Source of the DNA: Micromonospora foliorum | Lineage (GTDB): Bacteria > Actinomycetota > Actinomycetes > Mycobacteriales > Micromonosporaceae | Direction of reading: 5' to 3' | DNA length: 45,874 nt | Assembly (NCBI RefSeq): GCF_022229015.1 | Contig: NZ_JAKKFF010000198.1 | Coordinates: forward strand, 1-45,874 | In this document: in pieces, positions 23,791 through 31,520 of the stretch | Layout: every line of letters begins with the position of its first letter | Position numbering within the stretch: position 1 is the first letter of the stretch | The notes under the pieces: model-generated | Databases searched by the model: none | What the model was told of the DNA's origin: nothing | What the model saw: only the letters and a program-made list of their open reading frames with translations | Made by a program: the position numbers and the translations under genes

Positions 23791-25356
23791 TCAGCCGGTG
23801 AACAGCTTCGCCGCGGTGATGGCGGTCTGGACGATGCCGTACCCGAGTAGCACCGCCACCAGCAGCCACGACAACCAGAGCCGCCCGGTCTGGCTGCCGA
23901 CGCGCGGCGGCGCGGGCGGCTGGCTGTCCCGCCCGAGAGCGACCGGGTCGGTGACGGTGGCCTTCGCCACGGGCGAGGTCGGCCCTCGGTTCGGCTCGTG
24001 GAACCGCTCGGGCACGGAACGGACCAGCAGGTTCGCGATGAACCCGATGGCGAGGATGCCGACCATGGTGAAGAGGGCGGGCCGGTACGCCGCCGCGGTG
24101 AGGGTGCCGGGCTTGCCCTGGGTGTCGAGGATCCCGTTGACGATCAGCGGGCCGGCAACGCCCGCAGCCGACCAGGCGGTCAGGATCCGGCCGTGGATGG
24201 CCCCGACCTGGAAGGTGCCGAACAGGTCACGCAGGTAGGCGGGCATGGTGGCGAAGCCGCCGCCGTAGAAGGAGATGATCGCGGCGGCGATCAGCACGAA
24301 GACCGCGGTCGCGGAGTGGCCGGCCACGGCGAGCAACAGGTACAGCACCATGCCGACGCCGAGGTAGACCATGTATATGGGCTTGCGACCGATCAGGTCG
24401 GACGTCGTGGACCAGACGAACCGCCCAGCCATGTTGAACAGCGACAGCACTCCCACGAAACCGGCCGCCGCCGTCACCGAGACCGTGGTGGCGGTCCCGT
24501 TGTCCCGGAAGAAGTCCTGGATCATCGGGCTTGCCTGTTCCAGGATGCCGATGCCCGCGGTGACGTTGCAGAACAGCACGATCCACAGCAACCAGAACGA
24601 CCGGGTACGCACGGCGTTCGACGCGGACACGCTCGCCGTTGTCACCAGAGGCCGGGCGGCGACGCTCGCGGGATCGAACCCGGCGGGCCGCCAGTCCGGC
24701 GCCGGAACCCGGACGTTGAACGGGCCGAACATCATGATCACGAAATAGCCGATGCCGAACGTGACGAAGAGCGCCACGAGCGCATGTCCCGACGCGACGG
24801 CGGCCGGGTTGCTGGGGTTGTAGCCGGAGTCGTAGAGGGAGAGCAGTTGGCGCGCGAGCGGGCCGGCGACCAGGGCGCCGCCGCCGAACCCCATGATGGC
24901 CAACCCGGTGGCGAGGCCCGGGCGGTCCGGGAACCACTTGATCAGCGTGGAGACGGGCGAGATGTAGCCGATGCCGAGCCCGATGCCGCCGATGACGCCG
25001 TATCCGAGGTAGAGGAGCCAGAGTTGGTGGGTCGCGATGCCGAGTGCGCCGACCAGGAACCCGACGGCCCAGAAGCAGGCGGAGACGAACATCGCCCGGC
25101 GCGGTCCGTTGCGCTCCACCCAACGGCCACCCACCGCCGCGGACGAACCCAGCATGACGATGGCGATACTGAAGATCGCCCCGATCGCCGTCTGGCTGAC
25201 GTCGAAGTGCGCGATGAGGGAGTTCTTGTAGACGCTCGTCGCGTAGACCTGGCCGATGCAAACGTGCACGGCCAGTGCCGCGGTCGGGATGAGCCAGCGG
25301 CTGTATCCCGGGGGAGCGACCGTGTGCCGGGGATCGAAGACCGACAGCATGGGCAT
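23791..25356 (-). CDS. OFA-family MFS transporter (oxalate/formate type)
   Basis: This 521-residue protein has about 12-14 hydrophobic helices. Family marks include GQVYATSVYKNSL in helix 1, GYGVIGGIGLGIGYISPVSTLIKWFPDRPGLATGLAIMGFGGGA and GIGILEQASPMIQDFF. OFA proteins exchange small carboxylates such as oxalate and formate. ATG at 25356 is supported by AGGAGG (25370-25365 on the minus strand, 8 bases away); the GTG at 25365 overlaps that site. It faces the formate dehydrogenase operon across a shared terminator, which suggests supply or removal of formate or oxalate (inference). Residues about 225-250 form a cytoplasmic loop, and a final hydrophobic helix ends the protein. Confidence 0.87.
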   Translation of the reverse strand: MPMLSVFDPRHTVAPPGYSRWLIPTAALAVHVCIGQVYATSVYKNSLIAHFDVSQTAIGAIFSIAIVMLGSSAAVGGRWVERNGPRRAMFVSACFWAVGFLVGALGIATHQLWLLYLGYGVIGGIGLGIGYISPVSTLIKWFPDRPGLATGLAIMGFGGGALVAGPLARQLLSLYDSGYNPSNPAAVASGHALVALFVTFGIGYFVIMMFGPFNVRVPAPDWRPAGFDPASVAARPLVTTASVSASNAVRTRSFWLLWIVLFCNVTAGIGILEQASPMIQDFFRDNGTATTVSVTAAAGFVGVLSLFNMAGRFVWSTTSDLIGRKPIYMVYLGVGMVLYLLLAVAGHSATAVFVLIAAAIISFYGGGFATMPAYLRDLFGTFQVGAIHGRILTAWSAAGVAGPLIVNGILDTQGKPGTLTAAAYRPALFTMVGILAIGFIANLLVRSVPERFHEPNRGPTSPVAKATVTDPVALGRDSQPPAPPRVGSQTGRLWLSWLLVAVLLGYGIVQTAITAAKLFTG

Positions 25357-25470
25357 CGTCCACACCTCCTGCGGCTGAGTAGCCGCGACGTTGCCGAGCT
25401 GTCCGACCCGGCAGGTGGCCGAGCGGCGCCGCCGCGGTGGCGGCCCGGCGCACGTCTGGCGTCAGCCGAT

Positions 25471-25505
25471 AACCGGCTCCCACTCACGTTACGTGGCAGC
25501 CGGTT
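25471..25505. terminator. Hairpin between hydrolase operon and transporter
   Basis: AACCGGCT and AGCCGGTT pair perfectly, with an inner CCAC/GTGG after a one-base C/C mismatch. It lies 66 bases past the hydrolase stop and about 115 bases before the transporter start. It is probably the end of the monooxygenase operon. The rest of the 214-base gap shows nothing clear. Confidence 0.5.
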
Positions 25506-25570
25506 CACGCCATGCTGTTACCAAAAAACGCGGGCACGGAGACATCAGGTGGGCGACATGACCCGCGACC

Positions 25571-26398
25571 CTAGACGGAGACTGACGGATCCGGTCGTCC
25601 GGTGCGGGGCACGGCGCCGGTGGTCTCCAGGATGAGCGCGGCGACCAGGTCCGGGTCGTCGCTCATCGGCACGTGCCCGCAACGGGGCAGCGTCACCACC
25701 CGTGCCGCCGGCAGGCCCGCCCGGGCGCGCTCGGCCTGGTGGACGCCGAAGATCCGGTCACAGTCGCCCCAGCCGATGGTCACCGGCACCGTGGCGTCGG
25801 ACAGCCGCAGGCAGTCGAAGCGGTAGTCGCGAGCGGCTCGGGCCACGGCGTTGAAGCCGAGCCCGCGTCGCAGGGCGAGCGCGTCGCCCAACGCGCGCTC
25901 AACGTCCAGCAGCGTCGGGCGGGCCATCAGCGGCGCGAAACACAACGCCCGAAGGTACGCCGAGCGCAGCGCGACCCGCATGATCGTGGTGGGCAGGTAC
26001 GAGTTGGCCCGCAGCGTCCGGAGGATGGCCAGCGCCCGGCGGCGCTCCGCCGGGGTGAAGAAGCCGGCGGGGGAGAAGGCGGTGGCCGAGGCGACCGCCC
26101 CGGTGGCGGCAAGCTCCAGGGCGATCGCCCCACCGAGGCTGTAGCCGGCGACGTGCGGACGCTCCAGCCCCCACTCGGTCAGGGCCGGCAGGACCCCGGC
26201 CACGGTGGCGGCCATGTCGGCGGGCATGCCGATGCCGGGCACCGGAGAGTTCCCGAATCCCGGCAGGTCGAGCGCGATCACCTCGTGGTGGGCGGTGAGC
26301 CGGTCGAACACCGGCTCCCACGCCTGATGACGGTGACCGATGCCGTGGATGAGCACGAGCGGCTCTCCGCTGCCCGCACGTCGGTGATGAATGCTCAT
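25571..26398 (-). CDS. Alpha/beta hydrolase
   Basis: A 275-residue protein whose ATG overlaps the stop of the SDR gene in ATGA. The oxyanion region is LVLIHGIG (about 14-21). S87 in GYSLGG is the nucleophile. The acid is in WGDCDRIFG and the base His in GHVPMSDDP. It has a cap region rich in Arg/Ala between about 120 and 180. As the last gene after a Baeyer-Villiger-type monooxygenase, it probably hydrolyses the ester that enzyme makes (inference). Other family roles, such as C-C hydrolase or lipase, cannot be excluded. Confidence 0.87.
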   Translation of the reverse strand: MSIHHRRAGSGEPLVLIHGIGHRHQAWEPVFDRLTAHHEVIALDLPGFGNSPVPGIGMPADMAATVAGVLPALTEWGLERPHVAGYSLGGAIALELAATGAVASATAFSPAGFFTPAERRRALAILRTLRANSYLPTTIMRVALRSAYLRALCFAPLMARPTLLDVERALGDALALRRGLGFNAVARAARDYRFDCLRLSDATVPVTIGWGDCDRIFGVHQAERARAGLPAARVVTLPRCGHVPMSDDPDLVAALILETTGAVPRTGRPDPSVSV

Positions 26399-27267
26399 GA
26401 CTGCCCTCCCACCGACGTCCTGCCGAAGGAACGCCCGAGCTGGCGTACCTCGTCTTCCATCTGGCCGACCATGCTCTGGCCACCGAAGCGGGTGACCAAC
26501 GCGTCGGAGAGGCCGCTGAGCACCACCGGCCGCAGCGCCTGCACCATGGCCAGCGACCGTGGCACGTACACCTTGCGTTTGCGGCGCTCGATGCCGCGCA
26601 GCAGGGCTTCGACGCACTGCTCGACGGGTACGACGGTGGACAGCGGCCACGGCAACCGGCGCAGCGCGGTGCGGAACGATGGCAGGTCGGCACGGATGTC
26701 GCGGACCAGGTCGGTGTCGATCCAGATCGGATGCGCCGTGCCGACGGTGACGCCGTGGGGGCGGGTCTCCAGGCGCAGCACGTTGGCGAACTGCTCCACA
26801 CCCGCCTTGGACGCGCAGTAGGCGGCCATGCCGGGCATCGCCGTGAAAGCGGCAGCCGACGAGACGATCAGGACGTGGCCACGAGCGGCGGTGACATGGG
26901 GCAGCGCCGCGCTGACCGTACGGATCGCGCCGCAGAGGTTCACCTCGACGGTACGGACCAGCGCGTCGACCGGTCCCACGGCGACGGTGCCGAGGTTCGC
27001 GATGCCCGCGTTGGCCACGACAACGTCGATGCCACCGAAGCGGTCCACAGTGGAGGTAACCGCGGCGTCCAACGCCGCCTGGTCGGTGACGTCACACTCG
27101 TACCAGTGCGCGTCGAGGTCGGCGCTGAGCTGCTTGAGCAGATCGCCTTCCAGACCGACGAGGGCGACCCGGGCCCCTCGGGCGACGGCCTCGCGGGCCA
27201 GCCGCGCCCCGATGCCGCGCGCCGCGCCGGTGATGAGCAGGGTCTTGCCCGCCAGGTCATACCGCAT
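26395..27267 (-). CDS. Short-chain dehydrogenase/reductase
   Basis: A 290-residue classical SDR. The cofactor motif is T13GAARGIG20, with NAG at 86-88, S137 in the IVSSAAAF strand, and Y150/K154 (YCASK). A C-terminal extension of about 60 residues (RRKRKVYVPRSLAMVQ, then LVTRFGGQSMV) resembles SDRs that act on lipid-like substrates near monooxygenase genes. It overlaps the monooxygenase gene by 11 bases and the hydrolase gene by 4. In this context it would interconvert an alcohol and the ketone substrate of the monooxygenase (inference). Confidence 0.88.
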   Translation of the reverse strand: MRYDLAGKTLLITGAARGIGARLAREAVARGARVALVGLEGDLLKQLSADLDAHWYECDVTDQAALDAAVTSTVDRFGGIDVVVANAGIANLGTVAVGPVDALVRTVEVNLCGAIRTVSAALPHVTAARGHVLIVSSAAAFTAMPGMAAYCASKAGVEQFANVLRLETRPHGVTVGTAHPIWIDTDLVRDIRADLPSFRTALRRLPWPLSTVVPVEQCVEALLRGIERRKRKVYVPRSLAMVQALRPVVLSGLSDALVTRFGGQSMVGQMEDEVRQLGRSFGRTSVGGQS

Positions 27268-28750
27268 CGGCGTGCTCCCGCTCCGGCTCGTTGGGGGTGC
27301 TGTCGGTCGAGGCGATCTGGTAGTCGGTCGGGCGGAACCGACGCAGCCGCATCCGGAAGCTGGTGGCGAAGCCCGGCCAGATGGTGGTGTTCCGGCCGGT
27401 GGCGTCGAGGTACCAGCTCGAACAGCCGGTCTGCCAGACGGTGCCGGCCATCTTCTGGTCGATCCGCTCGGTCCAACGTCGTTGCGCCTGCGCGGTGGGC
27501 TCGATGGCCGGGATGCCCCTGGCCCGCATGTGCCGCAGGGCCGCGAGCACCAGATGCAGCTGCGCCTCGATCATCAGCACCACCGAGGTGTGCCCGAGCC
27601 CGGTGTTCGGGCCGAGCAGGAAGAACAGGTTGGGAAAGCCGGCGATGGTCGTGCCCTGGTACGCGCGCATGCTGGGGGTCCACTCGTCGCCCAGGCTGCG
27701 CCCGCCCCGACCGTGGATGCGTCGTACGACGGGGGAGTCGGTGACGTGGAAGCCGGTCCCGAGGATGATCGTGTCCGCCCGGTGGTGGACGTCGTCGTCG
27801 GTGACGAGGCCGTCCGGCACGATCCGGGCGATGCCGGCGGTGACCACGTCGACGTTCGGTCGGGTCAGCGACGGCCAGTAGTCGTTGGAGATCAGCACCC
27901 GCTTGCAGCCCATCGCGTACCGGGGGGTGAGCTTGTCCCGCAGGTGCGGGTCGGGAACCTGCCGCCGCAGCGTACGCAGGGACAGGCGCGAGGCGAGGCG
28001 GTTGACCGCCGGGTGCAGGAAGCCCAGGCCCATGCTCTCGCGTACCAGATAGAGCCCTGCCCGGGCGGCCCGCTGCGCGCCGGGCACGGCGCGGAACGCG
28101 GCCTGCTCGACCCCGCTGATCCGGCGTGACAACCTCGGCATGATCCAGGCGGGGGTGCGCTGGAAGAGCGTCAGTTTCTCGACCGTCGGCTGGATCTGTG
28201 GCACGAACTGGACTGCCGAGGCGCCGGTGCCGATCACCGCGACGCGCCGGCCGGTCAGGTCGTGGTCGTGCTGCCAACGGGCCGAGTGGAACACCGTGCC
28301 GGCGAACTCGTCGATCCCGGGCAGGTCGGGGATGGCCGGGTCGCTGAGCGGGCCGGCGGCACAGATCAGCACCCGGGCGCTGTGGTCGCCGCCGGAGGTG
28401 CGCAACAGCCAGCGTTGGCGCTGCTCGTCCCACCTCGCCTCGCGCACCTCGTGGCGCAACCGCAATCTCGGGCGGATCCCGAAGCGGTCGACGCAGCCAC
28501 GCAGGTAGTCCCAGATCTCCGGCTGGCTGGAAAACGTGTTCGACCAGCGGGGGTTGGGGGCGAAGGAGAACGAGTAGAGGTGCGACGGGACATCGCAGGC
28601 GCAGCCCGGGTAGCTGTTGTCACGCCAGGTGCCGCCCACGTCCGCACCCCGGTCGAAGACGAGAAAGTCGGTGAAACCGGCCCGCTGTAGGCGGATCGCG
28701 GCGCCCAGGCCACCGAACCCGGCGCCGATGATGGCAACGTCTGTCTCCAT
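27257..28750 (-). CDS. Baeyer-Villiger-type flavin monooxygenase
   Basis: A 497-residue FAD/NADPH class B monooxygenase. The FAD motif is G9AGFGG14. The fingerprint FxGxxxHxxxW is exact at 149-159 (FAGTVFHSARW). The NADPH motif begins at G174 (GTGASA). GGTWRDNSYPGCACDVPSHLYSFSF is the conserved flavin-site segment. The family converts ketones to esters or lactones, though some members act on other groups. The start codon immediately follows the DUF4873-like stop, with GAGGAG inside that gene's end. The gene order monooxygenase-SDR-hydrolase recalls the mycobacterial mymA locus (monooxygenase, lipase and SDR). Confidence 0.9.
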   Translation of the reverse strand: METDVAIIGAGFGGLGAAIRLQRAGFTDFLVFDRGADVGGTWRDNSYPGCACDVPSHLYSFSFAPNPRWSNTFSSQPEIWDYLRGCVDRFGIRPRLRLRHEVREARWDEQRQRWLLRTSGGDHSARVLICAAGPLSDPAIPDLPGIDEFAGTVFHSARWQHDHDLTGRRVAVIGTGASAVQFVPQIQPTVEKLTLFQRTPAWIMPRLSRRISGVEQAAFRAVPGAQRAARAGLYLVRESMGLGFLHPAVNRLASRLSLRTLRRQVPDPHLRDKLTPRYAMGCKRVLISNDYWPSLTRPNVDVVTAGIARIVPDGLVTDDDVHHRADTIILGTGFHVTDSPVVRRIHGRGGRSLGDEWTPSMRAYQGTTIAGFPNLFFLLGPNTGLGHTSVVLMIEAQLHLVLAALRHMRARGIPAIEPTAQAQRRWTERIDQKMAGTVWQTGCSSWYLDATGRNTTIWPGFATSFRMRLRRFRPTDYQIASTDSTPNEPEREHADAV

Positions 28751-29050
28751 TCACTCCTCCGTGAGCTCGGGCGCGGAAGTCGGGTCGGCCACGGGCGGCC
28801 AGGGCGGATCGCCCACGCCGGTGACCCGTACGCCGCCCCACGGATCGACCTCGGCCAGTCGGGCCGCCCGGACGCGGTCGGCGATGCGCAACTCGACGTC
28901 GCGCCGGCCGGAGCGCAGCAGGTGGGCCACCCGTGGCTCGGGCTCGATCCGCCCGCCCCAGTGGAAGCGGCCGTCGACCGACTCCCACCGGCCGCTGAGG
29001 TGCACCCGGACCGAGGTGCCCTCGACACCCGCCGGGCCGTGGTAGCTCAC
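28751..29050 (-). CDS. Small DUF4873-like protein
   Basis: A 99-residue protein starting at GTG 29050, which overlaps the TetR stop in GTGA. YHGPAGVEGTSVRVHLSGRWESVDGRFHWGGRI fits the beta-rich DUF4873 pattern; I assign it from memory of that pattern, not a search. These small proteins are often encoded beside flavin monooxygenases, and sometimes fused to them. A role in substrate handling is possible but untested. An in-frame start farther upstream (29191) would run back through the TetR gene, so I rejected it. Confidence 0.65.
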   Translation of the reverse strand: MSYHGPAGVEGTSVRVHLSGRWESVDGRFHWGGRIEPEPRVAHLLRSGRRDVELRIADRVRAARLAEVDPWGGVRVTGVGDPPWPPVADPTSAPELTEE

Positions 29051-29775
29051 GGCACGATCCGTTCGTGGGCGCGGGTGAGCTCGTGCGGCAGGTCGGCGCT
29101 GGCCCGCACCCCCTCGATGCCGCTCCACAGCAGAGCGGTCAGGTAGTCGGTGAGGGCGGCCCGGCTGATCGGCTGGCCGTGCGTGGTCCACCAGTCGCCG
29201 ACCGCCTGCACGAAACCCACCAGGCCGTACGCCCAGGGCTCGGCGGGACCGGCGTCCAGGCCCAGTGTGCGTAGCCGGTCGCCGATCACCCGGGCGAGCC
29301 CGGCGGCCACCTGCCGGCTGGTGCCGGCGATCACCTGGTGGATGCCGGGGTCGCCGGACTGGTGCATCAGGAACCGGTAGAGCCTCGGCTCCGACTCGAT
29401 CACGCCCAGGTAGGCGTCGATCGTCGCCTCGACCAGGCCACGTTCCTCGCGGACCTGTTCGACGGCGGGCGCGATGGTGTCGACCATCCGGGCCGCCACC
29501 ACCTCGCTGACCGCGACCCAGAGCTGTGACTTGTCGGCGAAGTAGCGGTACAGAACGGGCTTGCTGACGCCGGCGGCGGCAGCCACCTGTTCCATGTCGA
29601 CCTCCGGGCCGTGCCGCAGCAGCGCCTGCACGGCGGCCCCGACCAGCTCCTGCCGTCGTTGCTCACGATGGTCTGCCCAACGGTCTCGGCGGCCGTTGCC
29701 CTTCGGCTTCGGACTGCCGTCGGGGGGCGTGGCCGACGGGTCGGACGCATTGACATCAGTGAGCGGCAATTGCAT
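29047..29775 (-). CDS. TetR-family repressor
   Basis: A 242-residue regulator with a 35-residue disordered, basic N-terminal extension. The TetR HTH is at about 58-85 (MEQVAAAAGVSKPVLYRYFADKSQLW). The C-terminal ligand domain includes EATIDAYLGVIESEPRLYRFL. It is the first gene of a five-gene minus-strand operon and is divergent from an AurF-like gene. The palindrome in the 48-base gap is the likely operator for both directions. The ligand is probably a substrate or product of the adjacent oxygenases (inference). Confidence 0.9.
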   Translation of the reverse strand: MQLPLTDVNASDPSATPPDGSPKPKGNGRRDRWADHREQRRQELVGAAVQALLRHGPEVDMEQVAAAAGVSKPVLYRYFADKSQLWVAVSEVVAARMVDTIAPAVEQVREERGLVEATIDAYLGVIESEPRLYRFLMHQSGDPGIHQVIAGTSRQVAAGLARVIGDRLRTLGLDAGPAEPWAYGLVGFVQAVGDWWTTHGQPISRAALTDYLTALLWSGIEGVRASADLPHELTRAHERIVP

Positions 29776-29778
29776 GCT

Positions 29779-29803
29779 ACTACTCGTAACGGTTACTGGT
29801 CGT
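29779..29803. promoter_or_regulatory. TetR operator candidate
   Basis: GTAAC-G-GTTAC (29786-29796) is a perfect 11-base palindrome. The extended 12-base arms (29779-29790 and 29792-29803) match at 9 of 12 positions. It fills the short gap between the divergent tetR and AurF-like starts, where one site can control both. Confidence 0.65.
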
Positions 29804-29823
29804 CACGTCAATATGGAGGAGCC

Positions 29824-30714
29824 ATGGAGGCGACGGAAACAGGGCGTGCGGCGGTCGCCGAGCGACTGCTCGCGTCCTCGCTGCGGACCAGCTACGACCC
29901 CACCGTCGAGATCGACTGGGAGGCACCGCACACCCCTGGCGCCTACTGGCTCCCACCACGGCGCAGCAGCCTCTACGGCACGCCGCTGTGGGAGCAGCTC
30001 ACCGAGGAGCAGCGCGTCGAGCTCACCAAGCACGAGGTGGCCAGCGCGGCCAGCGCCGGGCTGTGGTTCGAGACGATCCTCATGCAGATGCTGATCCGGG
30101 AGTACTACCGCGCCGACCCGACCAGCCGGCAGGCCCAGTACGCGTTGACCGAGGTTGCCGACGAGTGCCGGCACTCCATCATGTTCGGCCGGCTGATCGA
30201 GGCCATGGGTTGTCCGGTCTACCGCGCGAGCACCGTCGACCACCACCTCGGGCGCTTCCTGAAGGCCACCGCCAGTGGTCCCCGGATGTACGCCGCGATC
30301 CTCATCGCGGAGGAGATCCTCGACGCGTTCCAGCGCGAGATCATGGCGGACGAGTCGCTCCAGCCGCTCATCCGGATGGTCTCCCGCATCCACGTGGTGG
30401 AGGAGGCACGACACGTCCGGTTCGCCCGCGAGGAGTTGGCCGCCGCCGTCGCGGCCACCGGCCCGGTGGGCATGGCGTACGCCCGACTGTTGGTCGGTCG
30501 CGCCGCCCACACGATCGCCAACCGCCTGGTCCATCCCGACGCGTACGCGGCGGTGGGCATTCCGCCGGCGGTCGGCCGCGCCGCCGCCCGGGCCAATCCG
30601 CACTGGCGTGCCACCCTCCGCTGGTCGGCGGCGCGGGTGCACGCCAACCTGGCGGGCGTTGGCCTGGTGGCCGGGCCGGGTCGTCTGCTGTGGGCCCGCG
30701 CCGGGCTGATCTGA
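29824..30714 (+). CDS. AurF-like diiron oxygenase
   Basis: A 296-residue helical protein with paired diiron motifs. These are HEVASAASAGLWFE (about 60-75), EVADECRHS (ExxxECRH), AEEILDAFQRE and HVVEEARHVRFAREEL. This pattern matches the p-aminobenzoate N-oxygenase AurF group and related diiron oxygenases. The substrate could be an amine or a fatty/aromatic group. The start follows GGAGGA at 29815-29820, rather close (3 bases). It is divergent from tetR and the monooxygenase operon, so it is probably co-induced with them. It may supply the first oxidation of the same pathway (inference). Confidence 0.82.
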   Translation: MEATETGRAAVAERLLASSLRTSYDPTVEIDWEAPHTPGAYWLPPRRSSLYGTPLWEQLTEEQRVELTKHEVASAASAGLWFETILMQMLIREYYRADPTSRQAQYALTEVADECRHSIMFGRLIEAMGCPVYRASTVDHHLGRFLKATASGPRMYAAILIAEEILDAFQREIMADESLQPLIRMVSRIHVVEEARHVRFAREELAAAVAATGPVGMAYARLLVGRAAHTIANRLVHPDAYAAVGIPPAVGRAAARANPHWRATLRWSAARVHANLAGVGLVAGPGRLLWARAGLI

Positions 30715-30756
30715 CCCGTTGTCCCTCGACGGAGCGACATCGGGCAGCCGTCGTGG

Positions 30757-31260
30757 TCAGGCCCGCTCGACCCGCGCCTGCTGGTGATCGGTCAGGCGCA
30801 GCCCCACCCCGCGGACGACATCGATGGTGGCTCCGGTGCCCAGGTCGTGCAGCTTGCGGCGCAGCCGCTTCACCAGTGACTGCACGTCCGCCTTGCGTTC
30901 GCGCCCCTCGTCACCCCAGACCGACCGGTGCAACTCGGCGTAGCTCCAGACCCGGGCCGGCTCGGTGATCAGGCAGGTCAGCAGGTCGTGCTCCAGGCGG
31001 GTGAGGTCGATCTCGCGTTCTCCGCAACGGGCGCTGGAGCGGGCCGAGTCGATCACCAGCGCGGCGACCGGCGCCGGTGCGGACGGGGCGACGATCTGCT
31101 GCGGAGCGGCGATCAGCCGGCGCAACTCGTCGAGGTCGGAGACCAGCAGCAGCGGCGCGATGCCGTCCAGAAGCTCCGCGAGCCGGATGCGCTCGGCCGG
31201 CGACGGGGTCACCGCGATCAGCAGTGGGAACGGCTCGTCGGCCGAGTCACCCCTGTTCAC
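30757..31260 (-). CDS. Orphan OmpR-type winged-helix regulator (copy 1)
   Basis: A 167-residue protein. The N-terminal 60 residues (PLLIAVTPSPAERIRLAELLDG, then LLLVSDLDELRRLI) resemble a shortened receiver without phospho-acceptor Asp. After an Ala/Pro linker, residues about 85-165 form an OmpR-type winged helix: REIDLTRLEHDLLTCLI, VWSYAELHRSVWG, then VKRLRRKLHDLG and VVRGVGLRL. I chose GTG 31260 because it gives the same N-terminus and length as copy 2 (35978-36484); GTG 31281 is possible. No kinase is adjacent. It is divergent from the subtilase gene and probably controls it (inference). Confidence 0.8.
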   Translation of the reverse strand: MNRGDSADEPFPLLIAVTPSPAERIRLAELLDGIAPLLLVSDLDELRRLIAAPQQIVAPSAPAPVAALVIDSARSSARCGEREIDLTRLEHDLLTCLITEPARVWSYAELHRSVWGDEGRERKADVQSLVKRLRRKLHDLGTGATIDVVRGVGLRLTDHQQARVERA

Positions 31261-31364
31261 CGTTGCCTCGTCCTCGGCCACCGCACCACCCGGGATCGAT
31301 GGGCATCCCTGCCCAGCTCTCGTCACGGTCCTGACAATGATTGGCAAGCGCGCCGCCAGCCAGG

Positions 31365-31429
31365 GCAACTCTTAGCGACAAGTTGCTCACGGCAAGTTCT
31401 TGATCGTCCGTTCTTCTCGATCATAGTGT
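31365..31429 (+). promoter_or_regulatory. Subtilase promoter with ordered repeats
   Basis: TTGATC (31400-31405) and TAGTGT (31424-31429), 18 bases apart, fit a vegetative promoter. TGATCG (31401-31406) and CGATCA (31418-31423) are inverted within it. Just upstream, CAAGTT repeats directly at 31379-31384 and 31393-31398. GCAACT (31365-31370) is inverted to AGTTGC (31381-31386). Direct repeats next to a -35 are the usual layout for OmpR-type activators. The regulator copies on either side are the obvious candidates (inference). Confidence 0.4.
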
Positions 31430-31520
31430 CCACTCGGGCAACCGGCGTGACCCGCGCGGTGCATGGGGAGGTCCACCATGGCCCATCACACCCTGGGTCG
31501 TTCTGAGGGAGGCAGCACCG

